Assembly (NCBI RefSeq): GCF_003337245.1
Contig: NZ_QPJE01000005.1
Coordinates: 56,632-120,631 of the forward strand
Reading direction: 5' to 3'
Length of the DNA: 64,000 nucleotides
From: Halanaerobium sp. MA284_MarDTE_T2
GTDB lineage: Bacteria > Bacillota > Halanaerobiia > Halanaerobiales > Halanaerobiaceae
This document shows, one piece after another, positions 34,448 to 42,253 of the stretch. The notes beneath the pieces were generated by a model. That model saw only the letters and a program-made list of their open reading frames with translations. It had not been told where the DNA came from and did no database searches. The position numbers were made by a program, and so were the translations under genes. Within the stretch, counting starts at the first letter, position 1. Each line of letters begins with the position of its first letter.

Positions 34448-34588
34448 GTGGTCTTTATTGCTGTTATAGCAACCTTAGCGGCGGTGAAGGCCCAATATTT
34501 TGCTTATGAACTCACTTCAATAGATGTCTATTCTGTGTTAAATGAGCTTTTATGTATCTTAAACAAATTAGAAAGGGGATTAAACTAA
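34448..34588 (+). CDS. 46-residue membrane peptide coupled to the short recombinase
   Basis: The GTG at 34448 lies 9 nt after AAGGTGAG. It encodes MVFIAVIATLAAVKAQYFAY followed by a mainly helical amphipathic tail ending E-R-G-L-N. The TAA overlaps the next ATG (TAATG), showing translational coupling. An upstream TTG at 34439 is also possible. Function unknown; one membrane span is predicted. Confidence 0.55.
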   Translation: MVFIAVIATLAAVKAQYFAYELTSIDVYSVLNELLCILNKLERGLN

Positions 34589-35133
34589 TGAAAAAAGTTG
34601 AGCCGATCAGAGACAAGGAATTGATTGAGGAGATTAAACGCTTATTGTTGATGGATAATTACAGGAATTATCTACTTTTTGTGCTCGGAATTAATACTGG
34701 CCTTAGAATTGGAGACATGCTGCAACTAAAAGTTTCTGATGTAAGGAATAAGACACATATCCAGATCAAAGAACAGAAGACTCAAAAGTCAAAGAAGTTC
34801 TTTATTAATGGTGCATTGCGAGATGCTTTAGATCAATACATTAAAAACATGGCTGATCATGAGTACCTCTTTCAGAGTAGGAATGGGGCCAACAAACCGA
34901 TCACTAGAAGTCAGGCATATAGAGTGCTAAGTTCTGTAGGTAAAGAAGTTGGTCTGGAATCCATTGGCTGCCATTCCACTCGCAAAACCTTCGGTTACCA
35001 CCATTATCAGCAGTACAAAGATGTAGCAATGCTGCAGAAGCTTTTTAACCATTCTGCTCCGAGCATTACTCTAGATTATATAGGGGTAAATCAAGATTTG
35101 ATGGATGATTCAATGCGAGAATTTGAACTGTAA
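34588..35133 (+). CDS. Short tyrosine recombinase (catalytic domain only)
   Basis: A 181-residue integrase-fold protein lacking an N-terminal core-binding domain. The catalytic set is visible: Arg in N-T-G-L-R-I-G-D-M, H-S-T-R-K-T-F (HxxR), N-H-S-A-P and the Tyr in L-D-Y-I-G. Small recombinases of this type are common in Firmicute elements and plasmids, where they resolve multimers or invert DNA. The start follows AAAGGGGATTAAACTA and overlaps the upstream small gene. It is separate from the large integrase at the right end. Confidence 0.8.
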   Translation: MKKVEPIRDKELIEEIKRLLLMDNYRNYLLFVLGINTGLRIGDMLQLKVSDVRNKTHIQIKEQKTQKSKKFFINGALRDALDQYIKNMADHEYLFQSRNGANKPITRSQAYRVLSSVGKEVGLESIGCHSTRKTFGYHHYQQYKDVAMLQKLFNHSAPSITLDYIGVNQDLMDDSMREFEL

Positions 35134-35381
35134 GTTAGAAAATAGATAGTGCTCTAAGTTCCTATGTAAAAAGGGCTGAGAAGGCTCGAGAATAGCTGTT
35201 TGAAGACCTGTATTTATGCTGGAGATTCTTATGTAGAACGGTTAAGAACAGCTTTAAATAGCCTTTGTGCGCTCCCTGTAGTATATTGGTTGTTAAGTCT
35301 TTTTTTCTACCGCAGATATGTGCTATAATAGAGTTAGTAATACGCATCTGAGTATAATAAGTCCAGTAGGAGGATAATGAC

Positions 35382-35636
35382 ATGCCTAGAAAAATGGAGA
35401 TAGAATATCCTGACACTTTGCCTGATTTACTTCAAGAAAGTCCTGAAGAATTTGAACGAGAAGCTAAATTGGCAATGGCGGTCAAACTATTTGAACTTAA
35501 ACGAATATCTTCGGGTATGGCTGCAGAAATGGTTGGGATGGATCGAGCCGCATTTCTGTTAGAGTTGCACAGATATGGTGTAGAAATGATAAACATGGAC
35601 CCAGAAGAATTAGCTTCTGATGTTGAGAATGCCTAA
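35382..35636 (+). CDS. UPF0175 family protein (antitoxin-like)
   Basis: An 84-residue protein matching UPF0175: L-A-M-A-V-K-L-F-E-L-K-R-I-S-S-G-M-A-A-E-M-V-G-M-D-R-A-A-F. This is an HTH-like domain usually serving as antitoxin to a DUF3368/PIN toxin. No PIN toxin follows; the next gene is a ribbon-helix-helix protein. AGGAGGATAATGAC precedes the ATG. Confidence 0.8.
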   Translation: MPRKMEIEYPDTLPDLLQESPEEFEREAKLAMAVKLFELKRISSGMAAEMVGMDRAAFLLELHRYGVEMINMDPEELASDVENA

Positions 35637-35687
35637 AACTCATTAATTCCTTCATTACTGGCAAATCTCTTGAAGGAGGTGATCATA

Positions 35688-35894
35688 GTGGGGAAGAAGG
35701 AAAAGAAATCTGATTGTCATTTCATCTTAAAAAAGAAGAAAAAAGGTGGTGATAAGAAGCAGGTTAGTATTCAATTAACTCAAGAACGAATTGATAAAGT
35801 TAATGAACTAAGTGAGAGATCTGGCCACAATAAGTCATACATTCATGGAGAAGCACTTGATTACTATTTTGATAATGTTGAAGTAATAGACTAA
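35688..35894 (+). CDS. Ribbon-helix-helix DNA-binding protein
   Basis: A 68-residue protein from the GTG at 35688, after GAAGGAGGTGATCATA. The N-terminus is Lys-rich. The rest matches a ribbon-helix-helix fold: Q-V-S-I-Q-L-T-Q-E-R-I-D-K-V-N-E-L-S-E-R-S-G-H-N-K-S-Y-I. It probably dimerises to bind DNA, acting as an antitoxin, partition or relaxase accessory regulator. The open frame extends upstream to 35670, but the ribosome site lies within that extension. Confidence 0.75.
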   Translation: MGKKEKKSDCHFILKKKKKGGDKKQVSIQLTQERIDKVNELSERSGHNKSYIHGEALDYYFDNVEVID

Positions 35895-36048
35895 TTTTTT
35901 AAGATACATCATCTCATTTTTATAAATTCGAGCAGTATGTCGATTACGATATTATCTATTTTGATAAAGAAGATAAGATGAATCAGCATTATGACAAGAG
36001 TTATCAATTGTTTTAGAGACATAATATAAATATCAGGAGCTGATAAGC

Positions 36049-36351
36049 ATGACAAAGCAATTTGAAGTTGGCGCAAGTTACCAGGCAAAGAATTATAGAG
36101 ACAGTGGCTATAACTTTCCAAAAGGAGAGTATCACCTTAAAATTATCCAGGAAGGATTTCCTGAAAAGCCAGTTAATGATGAAGAAGAACTAGTCATTGC
36201 TGAAGAACAGTGGCTGGAAGGTTTAGAGGGTACTGATCAATACAAGACTGATCTGGAAGGTAATTGGTACTATTTTGAGTTTCCTTTAAATGATGAAGGA
36301 GTAGAATACATGTGGATACCTGAATCAGTGGTATTTGATGTATTTGAATAA
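36049..36351 (+). CDS. 100-residue acidic hypothetical protein
   Basis: The ATG follows CAGGAGCTGATAAGC. The acidic, aromatic protein begins MTKQFEVGASYQAKNYRDSG. The second half is rich in E, W and Y (EEQWLEGLEGTDQYKTDLEG). No domain is recognised. It is convergent with the rep gene. Confidence 0.55.
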   Translation: MTKQFEVGASYQAKNYRDSGYNFPKGEYHLKIIQEGFPEKPVNDEEELVIAEEQWLEGLEGTDQYKTDLEGNWYYFEFPLNDEGVEYMWIPESVVFDVFE

Positions 36352-36390
36352 ACGTTAAGTATAGCAAGAAATGGACCTTTTCTTTCTCTG

Positions 36391-36470
36391 GCCGGCTGAA
36401 CCACTATTATATAAGTTTTAGACATAGATCTCCTGTGGTTATAGCCCGGCAGTTAAAATCCTGCGGCGCG
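36391..36470. other. GC-rich double hairpin, candidate replication or transfer origin
   Basis: In an AT-rich background, GCCGG-CTG-AACCAC (36391-36404) pairs with GTGGTT-ATAGC-CCGGC (36435-36450). An adjacent GCAG/CTGC hairpin (36450-36463) follows, then GGCGCGC. It lies just beyond the 3' end of the HUH Rep gene. Such clustered hairpins are usual for rolling-circle double-strand origins or oriT. No nick site has been shown. Confidence 0.4.
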
Positions 36471-36539
36471 CATCCAGGTGTTATCTAATAGGGAGTAAGA
36501 GTAAAATATTTAGTTGTCAATGTTCAAGCAGGAGAGACA

Positions 36540-37964
36540 CTATGCTGCAATAGTAGCTGGCATATATCCCTGATCTTTGTAGAAAAGTTCATGCTTTGCC
36601 TGATAGTATATATCTTTGGTTATGATGTCACTATTAAGTTTCTCTGCTATTTCTAGAATCTTATCCAGTAACTGGCCTGCTCTTTGTTCTATCATTGAGT
36701 AGAGATTAGAATCTTCCATAACTCTTCTTTTTATGTTGGAGCTTTTTGAATACTCTCCCTTACCTTCGATTAACCCACTTTCCCAGTCTACCCCAACAGA
36801 ATTACTAAACACATATTGGTCCACCTGTCGTTGTAATTCAGGAGTAATTACCTCCAGTGGCTGTTTTAGTAAGTCATTACTTCTCAAAAGTATTTTTCTA
36901 TTTTTAGTTCTAGAATCTTTTCTAGTTTCACTAATTTCTTCGCAGAGATAATTTGACAACTTAGTCGCTTTTGCCTTTAAATTATCTTTTTTACTGATGT
37001 GTAGGCCAGGTCTACTAATCGAATTAAGAGAGCTAATATGAGCTATTCCGTGACCCCACTTATCCTGAAGTTTAGATTGCTCCAGGTACTTTAGATTAGA
37101 CAGCATGTGAAAGTGTGGTCTACCATTTTCCTGGAATTCTAACACTGCTATGTATTTGAAGTCACCTTCATAGGCTTCTGATAAATTCTTCAGATTCTCA
37201 ATGAATTTACTGAAAGCAGAGTAGGCATTTTCAATATTATACGGAGACTTACCAGACAGAAGAGAGTTGATTCTTGAAGCAAGTTCTCTTTTAATAGCTT
37301 GATTACGAGCACTGACACTTTTGAATGTTTTTTCATCCTTTACAAAAGATTCTTCTATTTTGGAAATCATAGATGAAGCCTGCTTGATTAAGATGTTTAT
37401 AATTTTTTTACGTAGAGTCTTTTCTTCCTCACTGTTATTTAAGTATCTTCTATCTTTCTCCTTTTTATATTTCAGGTTGGTCTTACCTTTAAGAAGCTGC
37501 AATTCACTTTCACTCAACTGATCAGCAAGGTAGAGTTCATTTTTATCTTTATCGCTTCTTTTTGAAGAAAATAGGCTGTAGAAGTCTACATCTCCCATAG
37601 TTACAGTTGTAAAAGTATTCATGTCTTCAATATTAGCAATGGTCAATTTCCAGGTCTTCTTTTTCAGTTGATTGATATTAGAAGCTATTCTTTCTTCTGG
37701 AGATGGAGTATAGGTGCTTTTACTTCTTGATGATGTGTTATCATTTATCCTGGGCTTCCATTTATTTTCCTTTTCTCCGCCCCTGTATATTTCATCTTTA
37801 TAACTTATTTCATCGAGAATATTACCGTATAGATCTAGCTTTCTCGAGTACCATACTCCTTTAATATCCCTTTCGATAGAGTTTAATGTTGCTACATTTC
37901 TGCCTTCCGCCTTATCCTCATTCTTTTTCATGGTAGTTCTGAGATTTTGAGCTGTCACTGTCAT
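36540..37964 (-). CDS. HUH-type rolling-circle replication initiator (Rep)
   Basis: A 474-residue protein with the metal-binding HUH motif G-R-P-H-F-H-M-L (about residue 283) inside Y-I-A-V-L-E-F-Q-E-N. Downstream lies A-T-K-L-S-N-Y-L-C-E-E, with a Tyr where the nicking tyrosine is expected. The N- and C-terminal regions are basic and helical. It would nick one strand at an origin to start rolling-circle replication, as in filamentous phages and small plasmids, or mobilise the integrated element. The RBS is GGAGG 9 nt before the ATG. The 57-residue gene that precedes it overlaps its start. Confidence 0.8.
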   Translation of the reverse strand: MTVTAQNLRTTMKKNEDKAEGRNVATLNSIERDIKGVWYSRKLDLYGNILDEISYKDEIYRGGEKENKWKPRINDNTSSRSKSTYTPSPEERIASNINQLKKKTWKLTIANIEDMNTFTTVTMGDVDFYSLFSSKRSDKDKNELYLADQLSESELQLLKGKTNLKYKKEKDRRYLNNSEEEKTLRKKIINILIKQASSMISKIEESFVKDEKTFKSVSARNQAIKRELASRINSLLSGKSPYNIENAYSAFSKFIENLKNLSEAYEGDFKYIAVLEFQENGRPHFHMLSNLKYLEQSKLQDKWGHGIAHISSLNSISRPGLHISKKDNLKAKATKLSNYLCEEISETRKDSRTKNRKILLRSNDLLKQPLEVITPELQRQVDQYVFSNSVGVDWESGLIEGKGEYSKSSNIKRRVMEDSNLYSMIEQRAGQLLDKILEIAEKLNSDIITKDIYYQAKHELFYKDQGYMPATIAA

Positions 37965-38091
37965 TATTATTACCTCCGTTATTGTTGTCCTGTTTCTTTC
38001 TGCTCTGGAATATATCTTCTTTAAGCAAACTAAGTATTTGAATGTTACTGAGTTTAGATTTCTTTAACTTTAAGATTTCGTCTACTTTCAC
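37918..38091 (-). CDS. Small basic protein overlapping the rep start
   Basis: The minus-strand GTG (38091-38089) follows AGGAGGC with good spacing and encodes 57 residues (begins MKVDEILKLKKSKLSNIQIL), a basic helix followed by an Asn/Ser/Asp-rich tail. It overlaps the rep gene by 47 nt in another frame, suggesting coupled expression or control of Rep synthesis. It could be a copy-number or DNA-binding peptide; no family is recognised. Confidence 0.5.
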   Translation of the reverse strand: MKVDEILKLKKSKLSNIQILSLLKEDIFQSRKKQDNNNGGNNNDSDSSKSQNYHEKE

Positions 38092-38370
38092 TGTTTTAGA
38101 AGCCTCCTTAATCCGATCACAGGATTTCGTAAGTACTTAAGTAGTTATTTAAAAGAACTTAACAGTAGGTCTTTTTTTATGGCTGCAGGCAGAGAACCTT
38201 GCTTGGGATCCTCCACCTGCTTCCCCCCATTTTAAAAAGTGCTTCTATATATATAATACCGATTAAAAGGCCGTTTTTGACAGTGGAATTCAAATTTTAA
38301 TAATAAAATTACTCAAGCTCACTAAAAGAGCATATGTTCATTTAGAATGAAAGTTAAAATATTAGTAAAT
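38092..38370. other. Region between rep leader and excisionase terminator
   Basis: No gene supported. It has a T-rich stretch (TTTTTTTA at 38172), a GC-rich patch GCTGCAGGCAGAG...CACCTGC that may fold, and TATATAATACC elements that could be promoters. The minus-strand promoter for rep probably lies here. Confidence 0.4.
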
Positions 38371-38404
38371 AAAAAAAGACCCAGGCCCGTTAAGACCTGG
38401 ATCT
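38371..38404 (-). terminator. Terminator of the excisionase gene (minus strand)
   Basis: On the minus strand, AGATCCAGG pairs with CCTGGGTCT (one wobble) around TCTTAACGGG and is followed by TTTTTTTA. Confidence 0.85.
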
Positions 38405-38494
38405 GTTGGAGGATTTTCAGATTATTACTTCACTATTTTGAGTGTGATAATTTCGGGGGAGAGGAGACTTTTCTTTCTCCCCCTACTATTATAA

Positions 38495-38770
38495 TTAAAC
38501 GAACACCTGCTCTGACAAGTCTAAATCTTCTTCAGAACCAAAAAACCATGCAAGGAATTCTGGTCTTGAGACTGTCCATTTACCACCAATTTTTCTTGCA
38601 GGGATTTCTCCCGATTCCAGCATCATATAAATTTTAGAATCAGATAGGGGTAAAAGCTCTTTTAAGTCGCTCACACCTAAAGAAAAAGGTATCTGCTCAA
38701 AGTCAAAGTTGATCTGTTCTTTTACTGCATTCTTAAAATAAATTATCAGATCTGTTTTAGTATCTTTCAT
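38495..38770 (-). CDS. AlpA/excisionase-like HTH protein
   Basis: A 91-residue protein with a C-terminal MerR/AlpA-type winged helix: L-P-L-S-D-S-K-I-Y-M-M-L-E-S-G-E-I-P-A-R-K-I-G-G-K-W-T-V-S-R-P-E-F. This HTH_17 fold is used by excisionases to bend att DNA. AGGAGGATTTAAG precedes the ATG. It is divergent from the repressor gene, with overlapping promoter architecture between them, and has its own terminator. Confidence 0.8.
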   Translation of the reverse strand: MKDTKTDLIIYFKNAVKEQINFDFEQIPFSLGVSDLKELLPLSDSKIYMMLESGEIPARKIGGKWTVSRPEFLAWFFGSEEDLDLSEQVFV

Positions 38771-38849
38771 CTTAAATCCTCCTAAAATATTAGTGTGTGC
38801 AAATATTGAACAACAATCAATTGCTGCTTATTTGCTTTATTACAATAAT

Positions 38850-38936
38850 ATTATAGCATGAAGCCTTCTTTTTGTAAAGTATAATCCTAAAATAATTAAA
38901 AAAGTGTTTGTAATAATCCCGAAAATGTGTTACAAT
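38850..38936. promoter_or_regulatory. Divergent promoters with operator dyad between excisionase and repressor
   Basis: Minus strand: TTTACA (38878-38873), 17 bp, TATAAT (38855-38850). Plus strand: TTGTAA (38908-38913), 17 bp, TACAAT (38931-38936). TTGTAA and TTACAA form an inverted repeat around the plus promoter, a fit for autoregulation by the CI-like repressor at 38957. Confidence 0.7.
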
Positions 38937-38956
38937 CTATTTAGAGGTGAGAGAAA

Positions 38957-39697
38957 GTGAAAAAAGATAAAGTGAAATTAATGAATTTAGTAAGTAGAGC
39001 AATTGGTGATAAATCAGTCACGAAGTTTGCTAAAGAAGCAGACATACACAGATCTTATTTATCTAAACTCAAAAACGGGTCGCTTGAGTTTGATCCTAAG
39101 CCAGATATTTTAGAAAAAATAGCCGAGAATAATGATAAAGTTCGTTATATTGAATTAATGGTAGCCGCAGGTTATCTGGATGAGAAGTATCTTTTAGTTA
39201 TGGATAAGGATGACGAGGGGCAATATGAGGAAAAAAAAGACACTCAAGGAGCAAAAGGGTTACTTTCAACTTATCTTGAGCAGGTAGAAAAGAAGAACCC
39301 TAGAGAAATGGTTACAAGTTACAATTATAATAATGAAGCTTTTTGGGATGAGAAGCAAGAATGTGTTAAAGAAGACTATTTCACTTTTCCAGAAGGGTAT
39401 GTTACAGATTCCTCTTATGCTTTAAAGATGACAGATAATAAATTTAAGGATTGGGGAATTGTCAGAGGTGATTACATTCTAATTAGACCCATGAATGATG
39501 AGCCTGAGAATGGCTCTACAATATTAGTGATTATCAGAAAAGGTGGTGATTGCAACAGAACAATAAAAAGATACTACATTATTAATAAAGATAAGGTGAG
39601 GCTAGAACCAGATTTTGAGAACTATGGTGAAATTGATAAGACAGAAATTGAAGTTAAAGGATTAGTAGTTTTTGTAGGAAGACAATATATAAAATAA
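38957..39697 (+). CDS. CI-like repressor: XRE HTH plus S24 peptidase domain
   Basis: A 246-residue regulator. The N-terminal HTH reads S-V-T-K-F-A-K-E-A-D-I-H-R-S-Y-L-S-K-L-K (residues 19-38). The C-terminal S24/LexA-like fold carries Y-A-L-K-M-T-D-N-K-F (S24 segment), G-D-Y-I-L-I-R-P and the K-R-Y-Y lysine region (D-C-N-R-T-I-K-R-Y-Y). This layout fits a lysogeny or integration repressor that self-cleaves on SOS induction. It starts with GTG after AGAGGTGAGAGAAA. It is 14 bp from the integrase gene. Confidence 0.85.
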   Translation: MKKDKVKLMNLVSRAIGDKSVTKFAKEADIHRSYLSKLKNGSLEFDPKPDILEKIAENNDKVRYIELMVAAGYLDEKYLLVMDKDDEGQYEEKKDTQGAKGLLSTYLEQVEKKNPREMVTSYNYNNEAFWDEKQECVKEDYFTFPEGYVTDSSYALKMTDNKFKDWGIVRGDYILIRPMNDEPENGSTILVIIRKGGDCNRTIKRYYIINKDKVRLEPDFENYGEIDKTEIEVKGLVVFVGRQYIK

Positions 39698-39711
39698 TAG
39701 GAGGAATTAAT

Positions 39712-40875
39712 ATGGGAAGCTTTAAAAAGTTAAAGTCAGGAAACTGGCAAGCACAAGTTTATATTGGGAAGGACCCAGAGACAGGAAAGACAATGAGAGA
39801 GTATAAGACATTTACCCGTAAGAGAGATGCAAAAAAATGGGCTAGAAAAATGGAATTGCAGGCTGATCAGGGAGTTGTAGTACAGACGGACATGACAGTA
39901 AAGGATTTGTTACTGAAGTGGTTTGAGGAGTACGCGGTTGTTCAGACAGAAAAGACTACTCATGATAGATATGAGATCATACTTAAAACTCACCTGATTC
40001 CTGCCCTCGGACATATTAAGTTAAAAGAACTGAGTCCGGCTCACATTCGAGTATATTTGCAGAAGAAGCGGAAAGACGGGAGAAAAGACGGTAAAGAAGG
40101 CGGGTTATCAGAAGCAACTCTATTAAAGCACTATAAGAAGCTGAAGCAGGCTTTGAGCTTTGCAGTCAGAAACAGATATATTGCAGCTAACCCGGCTGAT
40201 CCTGTTGAAGCACCAAAAATTGATCGGAGAAGGAATAATACCATTGTTGCTTTAACAAAAGAAGAAATAAGTAAACTGTTAGATGTTGCTAAAGAGGATG
40301 ATCCGCTATTACATGATTTTATCTATCTTGCAGTCCATACAGGGATGAGAAAAAGTGAGCTTTTAGGCCTGGAATGGGATAATGTTGACTTTGAGAATAA
40401 GAAGATTCGGGTGAGACAGGCTCTGGTAGGTGAAAAGGGTAATGGCTCTGTTCTAAGAGAAAGTACTAAAACGGCAAATAGTAACAGGAATATCGATATT
40501 ACTGACGAAATAGTAGAAGTACTGAAGAAAAGAAAAGAGAAACAAAAGGAGTTCAAAGAATTCCTGGGAGATAATTATCACGATGAGTATAATCTGGTGT
40601 TCTGTAAAGAAGATGGTGAAAAATATTATCCAGACAGATATAATGTTAGATATGCTGAATTAAGAGATAAAGCTGGATTAGATAAAGAAAAAACACTCCA
40701 TACACTTCGCCATACACATGCTTCGATTCTTCTGCAGCTAAATGAACATCCTAAGATTGTTCAGGAGAGATTGGGTCATGCCTCAATCACTCAGACAATG
40801 GATACTTATTCTCATTTAATTCCGACTTTACAGGCTGAAGCTGCTGAAAAAGCTTCTAAATTTCTGGATGCTTGA
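39712..40875 (+). CDS. int: Phage-type tyrosine integrase
   Basis: A 387-residue Int-family recombinase with the complete layout: N-terminal arm-binding AP2-like segment (F-K-K-L-K-S-G-N-W-Q-A-Q-V-Y-I-G-K), core-binding domain, catalytic Arg in H-T-G-M-R-K-S-E-L, H-T-L-R-H-T-H and Tyr in M-D-T-Y-S-H-L. AGGAGGAATTAAT precedes the ATG. It ends about 110 bp from the 3' end of tRNA-Arg(CCG), the usual position for an integrase serving that tRNA attachment site. Confidence 0.92.
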   Translation: MGSFKKLKSGNWQAQVYIGKDPETGKTMREYKTFTRKRDAKKWARKMELQADQGVVVQTDMTVKDLLLKWFEEYAVVQTEKTTHDRYEIILKTHLIPALGHIKLKELSPAHIRVYLQKKRKDGRKDGKEGGLSEATLLKHYKKLKQALSFAVRNRYIAANPADPVEAPKIDRRRNNTIVALTKEEISKLLDVAKEDDPLLHDFIYLAVHTGMRKSELLGLEWDNVDFENKKIRVRQALVGEKGNGSVLRESTKTANSNRNIDITDEIVEVLKKRKEKQKEFKEFLGDNYHDEYNLVFCKEDGEKYYPDRYNVRYAELRDKAGLDKEKTLHTLRHTHASILLQLNEHPKIVQERLGHASITQTMDTYSHLIPTLQAEAAEKASKFLDA

Positions 40876-40983
40876 TTGAGGTGGATAGAAAGTACTGCGG
40901 TGAAATCACGGTGGGAAGCTTAATGAGAATAGATACTGAAAAAGAAAAACTGCTATAATCGCTGTTATAGCAGGAATGATATA

Positions 40984-41058
40984 TGGTGCCCCCGGTAAGA
41001 GTCGAACCTACGCTCAAGGCTTCGGAGGCCTTTGCTCTATCCACTGAGCTACGGGGGC
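40984..41058 (-). tRNA. tRNA-Arg(CCG)
   Basis: The minus strand folds as a full cloverleaf. Acceptor GCCCCCG pairs with CGGGGGC, the discriminator is A and an encoded CCA follows. D-arm GCTC/GAGC, anticodon stem AAGGC/GCCTT with loop CTCCGAA (anticodon CCG), and T-arm GTAGG-TTCGACT-CTTAC. The 3' end faces the adjacent integrase gene, so this is the presumed attB of the element. Confidence 0.95.
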
Positions 41059-41100
41059 ACTTCAAATCCTTAATAATTTTAACAGAAATCCAAATCTTTG

Positions 41101-41628
41101 TCAATTACCGGAATCCACAGCTTCAATATGCATATGTTCTGCTGCAAAACCGGCATATTCTTCTGCATGTCTATATATTTCTTCTATTTCTTCATCACTC
41201 AATTTTCTTATGAATTTACCAGGAAGTCCAACTACTAAACTTTTTTCGGGGATTTCTTTATTTTCTGGTATTAAAGCCCCTGCACCTATTATAGAATTTT
41301 TGCCTATTTTTGCACCACTTAAAATTGTTGCTCCCATTCCTATTAGACAGTTATCTCCAATTGTACATGCATGAATAACAGCATTATGTCCAACAGTAAC
41401 ATGGCTGCCTATTTCTGCTCCCAGTCCTTCATCAATATGGACAACAGAATTATCCTGAATATTGGTATAGCTTCCAATTTTTATTGGAAACCCATCAGCT
41501 CTAACTGTGGTATTATACCATATGCTTGATTTTTCTCCTAATTCTACATCTCCAATAATTTTACTTCCTGGTGCAGTAAATACATCTTTTTCTAATTTTG
41601 GACTTTTACCTTTAAATTTGTAAAGCAT
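41101..41628 (-). CDS. Gamma-type carbonic anhydrase family protein
   Basis: A 175-residue left-handed beta-helix protein with hexapeptide repeats. Conserved elements: S-S-I-W-Y-N-T-T-V-R-A-D, then the zinc-site region D-N-S-V-V-H-I and H-V-T-V-G-H-N-A-V-I-H. It lacks the acidic loop of archaeal Cam, like the YrdA/CaiE group, whose carbonic anhydrase activity varies. The ATG follows GAGGGAGGAAAGCTA on the minus strand. Confidence 0.9.
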   Translation of the reverse strand: MLYKFKGKSPKLEKDVFTAPGSKIIGDVELGEKSSIWYNTTVRADGFPIKIGSYTNIQDNSVVHIDEGLGAEIGSHVTVGHNAVIHACTIGDNCLIGMGATILSGAKIGKNSIIGAGALIPENKEIPEKSLVVGLPGKFIRKLSDEEIEEIYRHAEEYAGFAAEHMHIEAVDSGN

Positions 41629-42253
41629 TAGCTTTCCTCCCTCTTTGTATTAAGTTTATCTCCTCATATAATATATTTAATCATATTGAAATTTATCATC
41701 AAGTTAAATTATTTATTAATTTAACTTTTACAACTTATTTTTACAACTTATAAATAAGCAATTATTTTTTGTTTATATTATATTCAACTGCTATATTTAT
41801 TTTATTCGATTTACAAGTGATAATTCCTTTATTTTCGGGGAGAAAATGATTTGAAAAGTAGAGTGAAGCGTCAATTCTAGAAACAGCTTTAAGAATTTTC
41901 GGCTTATATAAATCCTATTTTGACATGTTTTTCAATTTGATATAATATCAAAAATCAACTTTTCGCAGTGCAGCCATATTATTTTTTTGAGAAAATATTA
42001 TTTCAAGAAAGGAATATTGGTATTATTATTGAAATATAATATAGTAAATAATCTATTATATTTTGAATTTTATGTTTAGCTGTATCAGTTTTATTGTTAA
42101 ATATGATAGATAAAAGTATTTAAAGGGGAGGGATTAAACTTCAGTTAGTCGTATTTTTTATTTTTTTATTAATAGAGCAGTTTAGCAGGGAAGAGAAGTT
42201 TAGAGCAGTAGTGGATTGCATATAAAAGCAAAGAAAATTATGGAGGTATACTA
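41629..42253. other. AT-rich intergenic region between carbonic anhydrase and peptide transporter
   Basis: No gene is supported. It holds poly-T/A runs and several TATAAT-like hexamers (e.g. at 41940-41946), so it may serve both divergent genes. No riboswitch fold is evident. Confidence 0.4.

Larger units (their letters stand above)
9683..40983. mobile_element. Putative integrative element next to tRNA-Arg(CCG); left end uncertain
   Basis: The right side is well supported: a tyrosine integrase, divergent excisionase and CI-like repressor genes, and a Rep protein lie against the 3' end of a tRNA gene at 40984. The left part has phage/plasmid-type genes (RecT, RadC, small proteins) and the middle carries defence genes. 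No direct repeat of the tRNA 3' end was found to the left, so the given left limit is only the start of the phage-like genes. The element may include the ATPase/TOPRIM pair at 7.6 kb, may be composite, or may extend beyond the window. Confidence 0.55.

Noticed and set aside
35897..36015. Open stretch reading FEQYVDYDIIYFDKEDK before the 100-aa gene
   Set aside because: About 40 codons without start or ribosome site; perhaps a remnant but not supportable as a gene.
36380..36480. tRNA gene near 36.4 kb because of TTAAAATCCTGC...CATCCA
   Set aside because: No acceptor or anticodon stem pairs correctly; better explained as replication-origin hairpins.
38347..38637. 96-residue plus-strand frame across the terminator
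   Set aside because: Antisense to the excisionase gene and crosses its terminator; no ribosome site.
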